Of a stretch of DNA of 64,000 nucleotides, positions 26,906-38,558 are shown in pieces. The translations under genes were made by a program, and so were the position numbers. The notes below the pieces were generated by a model. That model searched no databases. It was not told the DNA's origin and was given only the letters and a program-made list of their open reading frames with translations. Positions within the stretch are counted from its first letter, which is position 1. Each line of letters starts with the position of its first letter. The DNA is from Massilia pinisoli (GTDB taxonomy: Bacteria; Pseudomonadota; Gammaproteobacteria; Burkholderiales; Burkholderiaceae_D). Where the stretch lies: positions 186,001 through 250,000 of the forward strand of contig NZ_JANUGW010000001.1 of the NCBI RefSeq assembly GCF_024753285.1, given 5' to 3'.

Positions 26906-27037
26906 GGTGGACGGCTTGCCGTCCACGCGTCCAAGCGGCGGGTGAGCGGCCGCGCCACGTTTTTTATCGATGCGGTCACGACGCGGCGTTTCAGCCGTGA
27001 GTTGAACGCGTGGACGGCGGAGCCGTCCACCCTACTA
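26902..27037. repeat. Double-hairpin inverted repeat (REP/BIME-like) between convergent genes
   Basis: Two hairpin units face each other. Each has a 9-bp stem GTGGACGGC/GCCGTCCAC (26907-26926 with loop TT; 27010-27030 with loop GGA). The outer flanks are GTAGG and CCTAC, and both inner flanks carry ACGCG-type sequence, so the whole element is an imperfect inverted repeat of about 30-nt arms around a 75-nt core. It overlaps the stop codons of the GH43 gene and the antiporter gene. It probably serves as a bidirectional terminator and is likely one copy of a dispersed family. Confidence 0.7.
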
Positions 27038-28843
27038 GTCCCAATCGCTACCGGTCTCCTCGTCGAACGCCTTGCGGTCGCGCGACATCATCGCTTCCAG
27101 TTCCTCGCGCGCCTGCTTGGCCACCGACACGGCCGTCTCGCGGTCCTTGTAATACGGGTAGACGGTATCAAGCGTCTGCTTGTTGTACCGCCTGAATTTC
27201 ACGGCTGCCTGGCGCGTCGCGTACGCGCTGTGGCCGAGACCCGCCGTCAGCACGGTGCGGCCCAGCCGCAGCGCCGACTCGAACGTCTCGCGCTCGATCA
27301 TCTGCACGCCGCGGTCCATCAGCTGGTAGTAGTGCGTGACGTTGCGCGCCCGCGCGAACACGGGCAGGTCGGGATATTCGCGGCGCACGGCGTCGACGAG
27401 TTGCAGGCTGTCCTCGATGTCGTCGATGGCGACGACGACGGCGCGGGCCTTCGCAGCACCGGCCGCACGGAGCAAGTCGGGCCGTGTCGCGTCGCCGTAG
27501 AAGACCTTGAAGCCGAAGTGGCGCAGCACCTCGATCTGGTCCGGGTCGTGGTCGAGCACCGTCAGCCGCACGTGGTTCGCGTTCAGGAAGCGGCCGACGA
27601 TCTGGCCGAAGCGGCCGAAGCCGGCGATGATGACGTGGTCTTCGTTCGGCTCGATGCGGTCGGCATCGCGCTCGCTGCGGCCGCATTCGCGCCGGGCCGC
27701 TACGCGGTCGTACGTTATCAGCGCGAGCGGCGTGACGACCATCGACAGCGCCACGACGACGACGAGGATGGACCCCACCTCGGGCGAGAACACGCGCGCC
27801 GTCGCCGCCGCGCCGAACACGACGAACGCGAATTCGCCGCCTTGCGCGAGCAGCAGCGCGAACTGCAGGTGCTGGCCGCGCGCGATGTGGAGTGTACGTG
27901 ACAGGCCGTACAGCACCCCGACTTTGATCACGAGGAAGCCGGCGACGAGGCCCAGCACCAGCCCCGGCTGCGCGAGGAACACGGCGAAATCGACGGACAT
28001 GCCGACGGCGATGAAGAACAGCCCGAGGAGCAGGCCCTTGAACGGTTCCAGGTCCGTCTCGAGCGCGTGCCGGTATTCGGAATCGGCGAGCAGCACGCCG
28101 GCCATGAAGGCGCCGAGGGCCATCGACATGCCGACCCATTGCATCAGCAGCGAGATGGCGATGACGAGGAGCAGCGCGAACGCCGTGAAGATCTCGCGCG
28201 CGTCCGTCTTGGCGATGACGCGCAGCAGCGGACGGATGAGGAAGCGGCCCGCGACGACGAGACCCGCGAGCACCCCCGCCACCTTCAATGCGGCGATCCA
28301 CGCATTGCCGCCGCCACCCGCGGATTCCGGCACGCCCAGCAGCGGCACGATGGCGATCATCGGGATTGCGGCGATGTCCTGGAACAGCAGGATCGCGAAG
28401 CCGGCCTGGCCGGCCGGTGTCGACATCAGGTTGCGTTCTTCCAGCGACGCGAGCGCGATCGCCGTCGACGACAGCGACAGGCCCAGGCCCGCGATCAGTG
28501 CGATCTTCCAGTCGATGCCGGCCAGCAGGACGGCGCCGAACAGGCCCGCCGTGACGCCGGCGACTTGCGCGCCGCCCCAGCCGAAGATCGGACGGCGCAG
28601 CGCCCACAGGCGGCTCGGCTCCAGTTCGAGGCCGATGAGGAACAGCAGCAGCACGACGCCGAATTCGGCGAAGTGCAGCGCGTCCTCGCCGTCCGCGATC
28701 AAGCGGATGCCGAACGGGCCGATGAGGATGCCCGCGACGAGATAGCCCAGCACGGCGCCCATGCCGAGGCGCTTCGCCAGCGGCACGACGAGCACCGCGG
28801 CACCCAGGTAGATGACGGCGTTCTGCAGCAGGTTATGCTCCAT
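27035..28843 (-). CDS. Glutathione-regulated K+/H+ antiporter, KefB/KefC type
   Basis: A 602-aa antiporter. The membrane domain (about residues 1-380) opens LLQNAVIYLGAAVLVVPLAKRLGMGAVLG in segments and includes EFGVVLLLFLIGLELEP and SLSSTAIALASLEERN. A Rossmann RCK domain (from about 400) carries IIAGFGRFGQIVGRFL, and a charged C-terminal tail follows. Kef systems release K+ and take up H+ on activation by glutathione adducts of electrophiles. The start ATG 28843 overlaps the upstream KefF/KefG-like gene by 11 nt. KefC is slightly favoured because of the kefF-kefC gene order. Confidence 0.92.
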   Translation of the reverse strand: MEHNLLQNAVIYLGAAVLVVPLAKRLGMGAVLGYLVAGILIGPFGIRLIADGEDALHFAEFGVVLLLFLIGLELEPSRLWALRRPIFGWGGAQVAGVTAGLFGAVLLAGIDWKIALIAGLGLSLSSTAIALASLEERNLMSTPAGQAGFAILLFQDIAAIPMIAIVPLLGVPESAGGGGNAWIAALKVAGVLAGLVVAGRFLIRPLLRVIAKTDAREIFTAFALLLVIAISLLMQWVGMSMALGAFMAGVLLADSEYRHALETDLEPFKGLLLGLFFIAVGMSVDFAVFLAQPGLVLGLVAGFLVIKVGVLYGLSRTLHIARGQHLQFALLLAQGGEFAFVVFGAAATARVFSPEVGSILVVVVALSMVVTPLALITYDRVAARRECGRSERDADRIEPNEDHVIIAGFGRFGQIVGRFLNANHVRLTVLDHDPDQIEVLRHFGFKVFYGDATRPDLLRAAGAAKARAVVVAIDDIEDSLQLVDAVRREYPDLPVFARARNVTHYYQLMDRGVQMIERETFESALRLGRTVLTAGLGHSAYATRQAAVKFRRYNKQTLDTVYPYYKDRETAVSVAKQAREELEAMMSRDRKAFDEETGSDWD

Positions 28844-29420
28844 GCGCGCGCTCCTCCGCGGCGGCCGCCGCGAGCCCCGCATAGCCTTCCAGCCGGTGGC
28901 GGAACTCGGCCGCGAACGCGTCGATTGCGTCGGCCGTCGCCTGCGCCGCGCCGTGCAGGACGAGGGGCGCGATCCAGCCCATGCCGCACAGCGCGGCCGT
29001 CGCCTCGTACGGCGGCAGGAAGTCGGCGAACGGCCGGCCGTGCAGGCCGCCGGGTCCGTACGCATCCGGACCGCTGCCCGTCGTCGTGACGAGCCAGAAC
29101 GTCTTGCCGCGCAGCGCGCACTCGCCCGTATGGTTGTCGTCGTTGTACGCCCAGCCGGGCTGCAACACGACGTCCATCCATTCCTTCACGATGGCCGGCA
29201 TGCCATACCAGCGGAACGGGTGCAGGAAGACGAGCAGGCGCGCGGCCGCGAGGCGCGCCCGTTCGCGCTCGCCGTCGATGTCGAAGTCGGGATAGGCTTC
29301 GTACAGGTCGCACAAGTCCACGCCGGGCAGTGCGCGCGCCGTCTCCGCGAGGCGGCGGTGGATGGGCGAGCGGTGCGGCGCCGGGTGGGCGTAGATCACG
29401 AGGATGGTCGGTTCGGTCAT
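28833..29420 (-). CDS. NAD(P)H oxidoreductase, KefF/KefG-like
   Basis: A 195-aa flavodoxin-like quinone reductase. It opens TILVIYAHPAPHRSPIHRRL and contains FLHPFRWYGMPAIVKEWMDVVL and WAYNDDNHTGECALRGK, close to KefF/KefG. In Enterobacteria these ancillary subunits bind and activate KefC or KefB and reduce quinones. It overlaps the antiporter gene by 11 nt, supporting coupled synthesis of the complex. ATG 29420 follows a short leader with no regulator nearby. Confidence 0.9.
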   Translation of the reverse strand: MTEPTILVIYAHPAPHRSPIHRRLAETARALPGVDLCDLYEAYPDFDIDGERERARLAAARLLVFLHPFRWYGMPAIVKEWMDVVLQPGWAYNDDNHTGECALRGKTFWLVTTTGSGPDAYGPGGLHGRPFADFLPPYEATAALCGMGWIAPLVLHGAAQATADAIDAFAAEFRHRLEGYAGLAAAAAEERAHGA

Positions 29421-29572
29421 GGTTCGGGTTGTTCGTCCGGCAACCCGGTTTTATAGCATATCCTCGCTGCATTTTCGCCCGATATGTCCTACATGGCGGC
29501 CGCATGCCGGCCTACAGGGCCCGTCCACGCCACGGACTAAGATGAATTCAACGCCAACGAATGGAGAACCGC

Positions 29573-29908
29573 ATGTCCATGCAAAGCGAAGGCAAGGACG
29601 CCAAAGGGCGACACTACGACCAGGTGACGAAGGACGGCACGAGCAGCGCCGAAACCCTGGGCACGGGCGGCACGGGCGACGACGTCGGCCGCCAGTCCGG
29701 CCAGCGCGGTAACCAGCAGCGGGCCCGTACGGATGACCTCTTGAGCAACGACGCGGACCGGGACAGCGAAGGTTATGTCGGCGAGGAAGCGGGCGAATTG
29801 CAGACGGGGCTGACGGGCATCGGCAGCCTGAGCACAGGCAATGCGGGCAGCCGGCAGTCGGACGACGACGCGCAGGCCGGAACAGACCGAGACCGCGCGC
29901 GTAAGTAG
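29573..29908 (+). CDS. Small hydrophilic, probably disordered protein
   Basis: A 111-aa protein I do not recognise. It is rich in Gly, Asp, Gln, Thr and Ser, has almost no large hydrophobic residues and no cysteine, signal peptide or membrane segment. A Gly/Thr segment (TLGTGGTGDDVGRQSG) and an acidic end (DDDAQAGTDRDRARK) suggest an intrinsically disordered hydrophilin-like stress protein (inference). I chose ATG 29573 because GGAG lies 6 nt upstream; ATG 29561 is an alternative. It stands alone. The 152 nt before it and 115 nt after it hold nothing I can name. Confidence 0.6.
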   Translation: MSMQSEGKDAKGRHYDQVTKDGTSSAETLGTGGTGDDVGRQSGQRGNQQRARTDDLLSNDADRDSEGYVGEEAGELQTGLTGIGSLSTGNAGSRQSDDDAQAGTDRDRARK

Positions 29909-30023
29909 ACAGGTAGCGAGCAAGGCCCGGCGCAGGTCCGGGACCGGGGGCGTGCCAGCGATCTGGTGCGCGGCACGGGCGGAGCGCGTCGGGGTGGCGT
30001 GTTCCGGCCCGTGCTTTGTCGCG

Positions 30024-31424
30024 TCAGATGTGCAGCGCGTGCCCCAGCGCCCGCAGCGCCGCTTCCTGCACGGCCTCGCCCAGCGTGGGATGCGCGTGGA
30101 TCGTGCCCCCGACGTCTTCCAGCTGCGCCCCCATTTCGATCGATTGCACGAACGCGGCCGACAGCTCCGACACGGCACCGCCGACGGCTTGCCAACCCAC
30201 GATCACGTGATTGTCGCGGCGGGCGACGACGCGCACGAAGCCGTCCGTCGCCTCCAGGGTCATCGCGCGGCCGTTGGCGGAGAACGGGAAGCTCGCCGCA
30301 ATGCAGTCGACGCCCTGCGTCGCCGTCTCGTGCGGCGTCATCCCGACGACGACCACTTCCGGGTCCGTGAAGCAGACGGCCGGAATCGCGGCCGGCGTGA
30401 AGTGACGGCGCTTGCCGGCGATGATCTCCGCGACCATCTCGCCTTGCGCCATCGCGCGGTGCGCGAGCATCGGTTCGCCCGTCAGGTCGCCGATGGCCCA
30501 CACGTTGCGCATCGACGTGCGGCACTGGTTGTCGATGCGGACGTGGCGGCCGCTCATGTCCAGCAGCAGGCTTTCCAGCCCGTAGCCGTCCGTGTGCGGC
30601 CGGCGTCCGACGGCGACGAGCACACGGTCGGCATCCAGCACGGACTCCTCGCCGCCGCCGTTCTTCATGCGCACGCCGCGGCCGTCGTCCGCGAGGCCCA
30701 TCACGCTGGACTCCAGGTGCACGCCGACGCCGAGGCGCTTCAGGCTCGCCGCCACGGGCTTCGCCAGTTCGTCGTCGTACGCGGGCAGCACGCGTCCCGC
30801 CGCTTCCACGACCGTCACCTGCGCGCCCAGCTTGCGGTATGCGATGCCCAGCTCCAGGCCGATGTAGCCGGCGCCCACGACGACGAGGTGCTCCGGCAGC
30901 GTGGCCGGTGCCAGCGCCTCTGTCGACGACACGACGTTGCCGCCGAACGGGAGGAATGGCAGTTCGACGGGCCTTGATCCCGTGGCCAGCAGCAGGTGTT
31001 CGCAGCGGATGCGCTGGGCATCTTCGCCTGTCTGCACCTCGACCGTCTTGCCGTCCAGGATGCGCGCCCAGCCCCGCACGACGGTCACGCCATTCTTCTT
31101 CAACAGCGCGCCGACGCCGCCCGTCAGGCGCTTGACGATGCCGTCCTTCCACGCGACTGTCTGCGTCACGTCGATCGTGGGCGCGCCCGCGCAGATGCCC
31201 AGCGGCGACTCGCCCGCGTAGCTCGCGGCCTGGTGGAACGCGTCGGCGGCGTGGATCAGCGCCTTCGACGGAATGCAGCCGATGTTCAGGCATGTGCCGC
31301 CCAGTTCCGCGCCTTCGACGAGCACGGTCGGGATGCCCAGCTGGCCCGCGCGGATGGCGGCGACATAGCCGCCCGGGCCGCCGCCGATGACGAGGAGGGT
31401 GGTGCTTTCGGTAGTCACGGCCAT
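30024..31424 (-). CDS. lpdV: Dihydrolipoyl dehydrogenase, E3 of branched-chain 2-oxoacid dehydrogenase
   Basis: A 466-aa flavoprotein disulfide reductase. It has the FAD motif GGGPGGY (residues 14-20), the redox disulfide CLNIGC (Cys45, Cys50), an NAD motif [10 protein letters not shown] and the C-terminal catalytic HAHPTLGE (His445, Glu450). It reoxidises dihydrolipoyl groups on the E2 subunit and reduces NAD+. It is the last gene of the bkd operon, 4 nt after the E2 gene. It carries no fused lipoyl domain. Confidence 0.95.
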   Translation of the reverse strand: MAVTTESTTLLVIGGGPGGYVAAIRAGQLGIPTVLVEGAELGGTCLNIGCIPSKALIHAADAFHQAASYAGESPLGICAGAPTIDVTQTVAWKDGIVKRLTGGVGALLKKNGVTVVRGWARILDGKTVEVQTGEDAQRIRCEHLLLATGSRPVELPFLPFGGNVVSSTEALAPATLPEHLVVVGAGYIGLELGIAYRKLGAQVTVVEAAGRVLPAYDDELAKPVAASLKRLGVGVHLESSVMGLADDGRGVRMKNGGGEESVLDADRVLVAVGRRPHTDGYGLESLLLDMSGRHVRIDNQCRTSMRNVWAIGDLTGEPMLAHRAMAQGEMVAEIIAGKRRHFTPAAIPAVCFTDPEVVVVGMTPHETATQGVDCIAASFPFSANGRAMTLEATDGFVRVVARRDNHVIVGWQAVGGAVSELSAAFVQSIEMGAQLEDVGGTIHAHPTLGEAVQEAALRALGHALHI

Positions 31425-31428
31425 GGGC

Positions 31429-32778
31429 TCACTCCACGAACAACGTTGCCGGCGACTCGAGGTAGCCTCGCACCGTCTGGATGAATTCCGCGGCCACCAT
31501 GCCGTCGATGACGCGGTGGTCGAACGAGGACGACAGGTTCATCAGCTTGCGCGCCACCATGCCGCCGTTGCGGATGACCGGTCGGTCGACGATGCGGTTC
31601 ACGCCGACGATCGCCACTTCCGGGTGATTGATGACGGGTGTGCTGACGATGCCGCCCAGCGGGCCGAGGCTCGTGATCGTGATCGTCGAGCCGGACAACT
31701 CGTCGCGCGCGGCCTTGCCCTGGCGTGCCGCATCGGCCAGCCGGGCGATCTCGGTCGCAGATGCCCACGGGTCGCGCGCTTCCGCGTGGCGCACGACGGG
31801 CACCATCAGTCCCGCGTCCGTCTGCGTCGCGATGCCGAGGTGGACGGCCTGGTAGCGCGTGACGATATTCGCCTGGTCGTCATAGCGTGCGTTCACGTCC
31901 GGGAATTTGCGCACCGCCAGGACGACGGCGCGCATCAGCAGCGGCAGCAACGTGAGCTTGCCACGTTCCTCGCCGTAGCGCGCGTTCAGCTGGCCGCGCA
32001 GCGCTTCCAGCTCCGTCACGTCCACTTCCTCGACGTACGTGAAGTGGGGGATCTGGCGCTTCGCCAATTGCATCTTCTCGGCGATCTTGCGGCGCAGGCC
32101 GATCACGGGGACGGCTTCCTCGCCGTCCAGCTCCGCGTAGCGCGTGTCGGCGCCGGCGCCGCGTCCCGTCCGGTGCCCGGCCACGTGGGCGTCGAGATCC
32201 GCGTGCGTGATGCGTCCGGCGGGCCCGCTGCCTGCGATGTATTGCAGTTCAATGCCGAGGTCCCACGCGCGCTTGCGCACGGCCGGCGCTGCGAGCGGCT
32301 TCTCGCCCGCGGCACGCAGCGCGGGTGCGGGCGCAGGCGCGCGCGCGGGGGCGGACGCTGGGCGCGGCGGCGGCGACGGTGGCGGCGCGGGCGGCGCGAC
32401 GGCCGGTGCCGCCTGCGCGACACTGGCTGCCGCTTCGGCCACCCGCGCCGGTTCCGGCACGAAGCCGTGCGGCAGATCGGCCGGTTCGTCCGCGGCCGGC
32501 GCGGCCTGCTTCGCGGACGACGGCGCATTGCCCGCGCCCTCGACCTCGAGCCGGATCAGCTCCGCGCCCACGGCCAGCGATTCACCGACTTTCCCGCCGA
32601 GCGCGACGACGGTGCCGTGCACGGGCGACGGAATCTCCACGGTCGCCTTGTCCGTCATGACGTCGGCCAGGACCTGGTCCTCGACGACGGCGTCGCCCGG
32701 CTGCACGCGCCACGCGACGACTTCCACTTCCGCGATGCCTTCGCCCAGGTCCGGCATCTTGATCACATGCGTACCCAT
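31429..32778 (-). CDS. bkdB: Dihydrolipoyl acyltransferase, E2 of branched-chain 2-oxoacid dehydrogenase
   Basis: A 449-aa E2 subunit. One N-terminal lipoyl domain has the lipoylated lysine in MTDKATVEI (Lys44). An Ala/Pro-rich linker (about 85-155) follows, then a peripheral-subunit-binding domain ([19 protein letters not shown]) and a catalytic domain ending with [17 protein letters not shown] (His421, Asp425). It transfers branched acyl groups from E1 to CoA. It lies between E1beta and E3 in the operon. Confidence 0.95.
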   Translation of the reverse strand: MGTHVIKMPDLGEGIAEVEVVAWRVQPGDAVVEDQVLADVMTDKATVEIPSPVHGTVVALGGKVGESLAVGAELIRLEVEGAGNAPSSAKQAAPAADEPADLPHGFVPEPARVAEAAASVAQAAPAVAPPAPPPSPPPRPASAPARAPAPAPALRAAGEKPLAAPAVRKRAWDLGIELQYIAGSGPAGRITHADLDAHVAGHRTGRGAGADTRYAELDGEEAVPVIGLRRKIAEKMQLAKRQIPHFTYVEEVDVTELEALRGQLNARYGEERGKLTLLPLLMRAVVLAVRKFPDVNARYDDQANIVTRYQAVHLGIATQTDAGLMVPVVRHAEARDPWASATEIARLADAARQGKAARDELSGSTITITSLGPLGGIVSTPVINHPEVAIVGVNRIVDRPVIRNGGMVARKLMNLSSSFDHRVIDGMVAAEFIQTVRGYLESPATLFVE

Positions 32779-32782
32779 CTGG

Positions 32783-33826
32783 TCAGGCCTCCATCGCTCG
32801 CTTGAATGCCGCGCCCACGCGGTCCGGTCCCGGGAAATACGCCCATTCCTGCGCGTGCGGGTACGGGGTGTCCCAGCCCGTCACGCGCTCGATCGGGGCT
32901 TCCAGATGGTAGAAGCAATGCTCCTGCACGAGGGCCGCCAGTTCCGCGCCGAAGCCGCTCGTGCGCGTGGCCTCGTGGACGACGACGCAGCGTCCGGTCT
33001 TCCGCACGGACGCGACGACCGTCTCCAGGTCGAGCGGCCACAGGGTGCGCAGGTCGATGATCTCGGCATCGATGCCCGTCTCCTGTGCGGCCGCCTCGGA
33101 CACCCACACCATCGTGCCGTACGTGAGCACCGTGAGGTCGGCCCCTTCGCGGAACACCGCCGCCTTGTCCAGCGGGACCGTGTAATACCCGTCCGGGACT
33201 TCGCCCTTCGGATGCTTGGACCACGAGACGACGGGCCGGTCGTGGTGGCCGTCGAACGGGCCGTTGTACAGCCGCTTCGGTTCCAGGAAGATGACGGGGT
33301 CGTCGTTCTCGATCGCCGCGATCAGCAGGCCTTTCGCGTCGTACGGGTTCGACGGCATCACGGTGCGCAGCCCGCACACGTGCGTGAAGAACGCTTCCGG
33401 GCTCTGGCTGTGCGTCTGCCCGCCGTAGATGCCGCCGCCGCAAGGCATGCGGATCGTCAGCGGCGCCGTGAAGTCGCCGGCGGAGCGATAGCGCAGCCGG
33501 GCGGCCTCGGACACGATCTGGTCGGTCGCCGGATAAAAATAGTCGGCAAACTGGATCTCGACGACGGGCCGCAGGCCATATGCCGCCATGCCGACCGCTG
33601 TGCCGACGATGCCGCCTTCCGAGATCGGCGCGTCGAAGCAGCGGTGCTTGCCGTACTTCGCCTGCAGGCCGTCCGTGACGCGGAACACGCCGCCGAAATA
33701 GCCGACGTCCTGGCCGTAGATGACCACGTTGTCGTCGCGCCCCAGCATGACGTCCATGGCCGACCGCAGGGCCTGGATCATCGTCATCGGGGTCGTTTTC
33801 AAATCCTTGTCGATGTCGCGCTTCAC
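32783..33826 (-). CDS. bkdA2: 2-oxoisovalerate dehydrogenase E1 subunit beta
   Basis: A 347-aa E1beta subunit. MTMIQALRSAMDVMLGRDD and GYFGGVFRVTDGLQ are typical of the family, as is PCGGGIYGGQTHSQSPEAFF. It forms an alpha2beta2 thiamine-diphosphate enzyme with the upstream subunit. The start is uncertain: GTG 33826 begins 1 nt after the E1alpha stop and is preferred; an internal ATG 13 codons later is the other choice. The E2 gene follows after 4 nt. Confidence 0.94.
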   Translation of the reverse strand: MKRDIDKDLKTTPMTMIQALRSAMDVMLGRDDNVVIYGQDVGYFGGVFRVTDGLQAKYGKHRCFDAPISEGGIVGTAVGMAAYGLRPVVEIQFADYFYPATDQIVSEAARLRYRSAGDFTAPLTIRMPCGGGIYGGQTHSQSPEAFFTHVCGLRTVMPSNPYDAKGLLIAAIENDDPVIFLEPKRLYNGPFDGHHDRPVVSWSKHPKGEVPDGYYTVPLDKAAVFREGADLTVLTYGTMVWVSEAAAQETGIDAEIIDLRTLWPLDLETVVASVRKTGRCVVVHEATRTSGFGAELAALVQEHCFYHLEAPIERVTGWDTPYPHAQEWAYFPGPDRVGAAFKRAMEA

Positions 33827-33827
33827 G

Positions 33828-35198
<1,371 letters not shown>

Positions 35199-35339
35199 TC
35201 AGCCCTGCAAGTTAGCACGCGGCGCAGCGAAACGGCGCCGGTCCGCGCAAGTGTGCGCGGCCGCGCGTATCGTGTTCCCGCCTGCCCGCAAACGCGATTA
35301 AAATTGCTGACTTCTCAACACAATGGACAGATCGACGCG

Positions 35340-38300
35340 ATGTTGACTCAGGCGGCTCCGGTCAAGGCTTTCGGTGCGGGCGGCGGCTCGCTGGGCGGAA
35401 TCATCGACGACTACGACTGGAGCGGCACGGGCCTTGGGCCCATCGTCCGCTGGCCCGACGTCGTGCGCACGACCGTGGAACTGATCCTGCGCTCGCCCGT
35501 GCCGATCGTCACCTTGTGGGGCGAGGATGGCGTCATGATCTACAACGAGGGCTACGCGGCCATTGCCGGCGGCCGTCATCCACAAGTGCTCGGCACGAAG
35601 GTGCGCGAGGGCTGGCCCGAGGTGGCCGACTTCAACGACAACGTGATGAAGGTTGGCCTCGCGGGCGGCACCTTGTCGTACCGCGACAAGGAACTCATCC
35701 TGCACCGCAGCGGCCGTCCCGAGCAGGTGTGGTTGAATCTCGATTACTCGCCCATCGTCGATGCCGGCGGGGCCGTCGTGGGCGTCATCGCCATCGTCGT
35801 CGAGACGACGGCCAAGGTCCGCGCCGAGCGCTGGCTCAGTGGTGAGCATGGCCGGCTGCAGACGATGTTCGAGCAGGCGCCCGGCTTCATGGCGCAGCTG
35901 GCCGGCGCCGATCACGTGATCCGCTCGGCCAACGCCGCCTACCACGCGCTCGCCGCCCACCGCGATCTCGTCGGCAGGCCGCTGCGCGAGGCGCTGCCGG
36001 AGACGGTGCCGCAGGGCGTCGTCGCGATCCTCGACCAGGTCTACCTCACGGGCACGGCGTACGCGGCGACGGCCAGCCCCCTGTGGCTCGCTGCGCCCGA
36101 CGGCACCCGCAAGCTGCACTACATCGACTTCGTCTACCAGCCCGTCAAGCGCGAGGACGGCTCCGTACTGGGCATCTTCGTGCAGGGCAGCGACGTGACG
36201 GAGCGCGTCGAGGCGGAACGCGCGCTGCGCGAGAGCGAGGAAAAATTCCGCACGTTCGCCGAGGCCATGCCGAACCAGGTGTGGACGGCCACGAAGGACG
36301 GCGGGCGCGACTGGTTCAACGCCCGCGTATATGCGTGCACGGGACGCGACTACGCGGGCCTGGCCGGCATCGGCTGGACGCACGCCGTGCATCCGGACGA
36401 CCTGCCCGGTGTGCAGCGCCACTGGGCGACGGCCGTGGCGACGGGTGCCCACTACGAGGCGGAATTCCGCCAGCGCGGCGCGGACGGTATCTATCGCTGG
36501 CAGCTGACGCGCGCCGTCGCGCTGCGCGGTCCGGACGGCGAGGTCGTGCGCTGGATCGGGACGACCGTCGACATCGAGGACCAGAAGCGCAACGCCGAGC
36601 GCCTGGCCGCGCTGAACGCCGACCTGGAATCGCAGGTCGCGCAGCGCACGGCGGAACGGGACCGCATGTGGCGGCTGTCGCGCGACATCATGCTCGTCGC
36701 GGGCTTCGACGGTACGGTGCAAGCCGTGAGCCCGTCGTTCGAGTCGCTGCTCGGCTGGTCCGAGCACGACATCGTCGGCAAGAACTTCCTGCAGCTCGTC
36801 CACCCCGACGACCAAGCGGCGACGCTCGCACAGATGGCGTCGCTGGGCGAGGGCCACTACGTCTACAAGTTCGAGAACCGTTACCGGCGCAAGGACGGCA
36901 GTCATTGCGTGCTGTCGTGGACGGCGGCCCCCGACGCCGCGTTCATCCACGCGATCGGGCGCGACATCACGGCCGACCGTGAACAGGCCGAGCAGATCCG
37001 CCGCACGGAACTCGCGCTGCAGCAGTCGCAGAAGATGGAGACGATCGGCAAGCTCACGGGCGGCGTCGCGCACGACTTCAACAACCTGCTGCAGATCATC
37101 TCCGGCAACCTGCAGCTGCTGGAGATGGACCCGGGCAGCGGCGAAGCGCCGCGCTGGATCGGCAACGCGCGCCAGGCCGTGGAAAAGGGCGCGAAGCTCG
37201 CCAGCTACCTGCTTGCGTTCGGCCGCCGCCAGCCGCTGGAGCCGAAGGTCGTCAAGATCGGCCGCGTCGTGACGGGCATGGAAGACATGCTGCGGCGGGC
37301 GCTCGGCGAAGAGATCGAAGTCGAACTCGTGATCTCGGGCGGCCTGTGGAACACCGCTGTCGACGTCGCGCACGTCGAACACGCCGTGCTGAACCTCGCG
37401 ATCAACGCGCGCGACGCGATGGACGGCGCCGGCAAGCTGACGATCGAGGCGCACAACGCCGTGCTGGACGACCTGTATTGCCGCACCCATGGCGATGTGA
37501 CGCCGGGCCAGTACGTGATGCTCGCGGTGACGGACACGGGCACCGGCATGACGCCCGACGTGCTGCGCCAGGCGTTCGAGCCATTCTTTTCGACGAAGGA
37601 CGAGGGCAAGGGCTCGGGCCTGGGCCTGTCGATGGTGTACGGCTTCGTCAAGCAGTCCGGCGGCCACGTCAAGATCTACAGCGAACCGGGGCAGGGCACG
37701 ACGGTCAAGTTGTACCTGCCGCGCACGACGGCGGCGGAGGAGCCCATGGGGCCGATCGACGCGCAGCAGGCGGCCGTCGGCGGCACGGAGACGATCCTCG
37801 TCGCGGAAGACGACGAGGCCGTGCGCACGACCGTCGTCGAGATGCTGACGGCGCTCGGCTACCGCGTGCTGAAAGCGGCCGACGCCGCGAGCGCGCTGGC
37901 CGTCGTGGAGTCGGGCGTGCGGATCGACGTGCTGTTCACGGACGTCGTCATGCCCGGCACCCTGCGCAGCCCGGACCTGGCACGCATGGCGCGCGAACGC
38001 CTGCCGAACCTCGCGGTGCTGTTCACGTCCGGGTACACGGAAAACGCGATCGTGCATGGCGGCCGGCTCGATCCGGGCGTGGAACTGCTGGGCAAGCCCT
38101 ACACGCGCGAAAGCCTGGCGCGCCGCATCCGCCAGGTGCTCGCGAACCAGCGCAACCGCGCGCACGCGGACGCCGCGCCGCCGATCGTGCCGGCCGCCGC
38201 GCCGGCGCCGGACCGGCTGCGCATCGTGCTGGTGGAAGACGAGGACGAGATCCGCGACGCGACGGCCGCGCTGCTGCGCCACCTGGGCCACGAGGTGCTG

Positions 38301-38555
38301 GAGGCCGTCGAAGCGGACCAGGCGCTCGCGCTGATTTCGCCGGCATGCGACCTCCTCATCACTGACGTCCAGCTGCCCGGCATGACGGGCGACCTGCTGG
38401 CCGCGCAGGCGCGCGTCCAGGCGCCCGGCATCCGGATCGTGTTCGCCACCGGGAAGGGAGAAGTCAACAACTGGCCGGACGCCGTCGTGCTGCGTAAGCC
38501 GTACGACCTCGCCGCGCTGACGGCGGCGCTGGCCAGCGCCCGCGCTGCCTGCTGA
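35340..38555 (+). CDS. PAS-domain hybrid sensor histidine kinase with two receiver domains
   Basis: A 1071-aa cytosolic hybrid kinase. An N-terminal PAS-like region (about 20-150) is followed by three further PAS domains (about 170-300, 305-430, 450-565). The phosphorylatable His578 is in [12 protein letters not shown], the kinase core spans about 640-800 ([22 protein letters not shown]), and two receivers follow (Asp868 in FTDVVMPG; Asp1009 in ITDVQLPG). No transmembrane segment is evident, so the ligand is probably intracellular, for example redox, light or a small molecule. The gene stands alone, convergent with the hydrolase gene 3 nt away, and resembles the kinase at 48208. Start ATG 35340 has only a weak ribosome-binding site. 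Confidence 0.88.
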   Translation: MLTQAAPVKAFGAGGGSLGGIIDDYDWSGTGLGPIVRWPDVVRTTVELILRSPVPIVTLWGEDGVMIYNEGYAAIAGGRHPQVLGTKVREGWPEVADFNDNVMKVGLAGGTLSYRDKELILHRSGRPEQVWLNLDYSPIVDAGGAVVGVIAIVVETTAKVRAERWLSGEHGRLQTMFEQAPGFMAQLAGADHVIRSANAAYHALAAHRDLVGRPLREALPETVPQGVVAILDQVYLTGTAYAATASPLWLAAPDGTRKLHYIDFVYQPVKREDGSVLGIFVQGSDVTERVEAERALRESEEKFRTFAEAMPNQVWTATKDGGRDWFNARVYACTGRDYAGLAGIGWTHAVHPDDLPGVQRHWATAVATGAHYEAEFRQRGADGIYRWQLTRAVALRGPDGEVVRWIGTTVDIEDQKRNAERLAALNADLESQVAQRTAERDRMWRLSRDIMLVAGFDGTVQAVSPSFESLLGWSEHDIVGKNFLQLVHPDDQAATLAQMASLGEGHYVYKFENRYRRKDGSHCVLSWTAAPDAAFIHAIGRDITADREQAEQIRRTELALQQSQKMETIGKLTGGVAHDFNNLLQIISGNLQLLEMDPGSGEAPRWIGNARQAVEKGAKLASYLLAFGRRQPLEPKVVKIGRVVTGMEDMLRRALGEEIEVELVISGGLWNTAVDVAHVEHAVLNLAINARDAMDGAGKLTIEAHNAVLDDLYCRTHGDVTPGQYVMLAVTDTGTGMTPDVLRQAFEPFFSTKDEGKGSGLGLSMVYGFVKQSGGHVKIYSEPGQGTTVKLYLPRTTAAEEPMGPIDAQQAAVGGTETILVAEDDEAVRTTVVEMLTALGYRVLKAADAASALAVVESGVRIDVLFTDVVMPGTLRSPDLARMARERLPNLAVLFTSGYTENAIVHGGRLDPGVELLGKPYTRESLARRIRQVLANQRNRAHADAAPPIVPAAAPAPDRLRIVLVEDEDEIRDATAALLRHLGHEVLEAVEADQALALISPACDLLITDVQLPGMTGDLLAAQARVQAPGIRIVFATGKGEVNNWPDAVVLRKPYDLAALTAALASARAAC

Positions 38556-38558
38556 ACG

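Noticed and set aside
35298-38291. 997-codon open frame opposite the hybrid kinase
   Set aside because: Antisense to a well-supported multi-domain kinase and without recognisable motifs.
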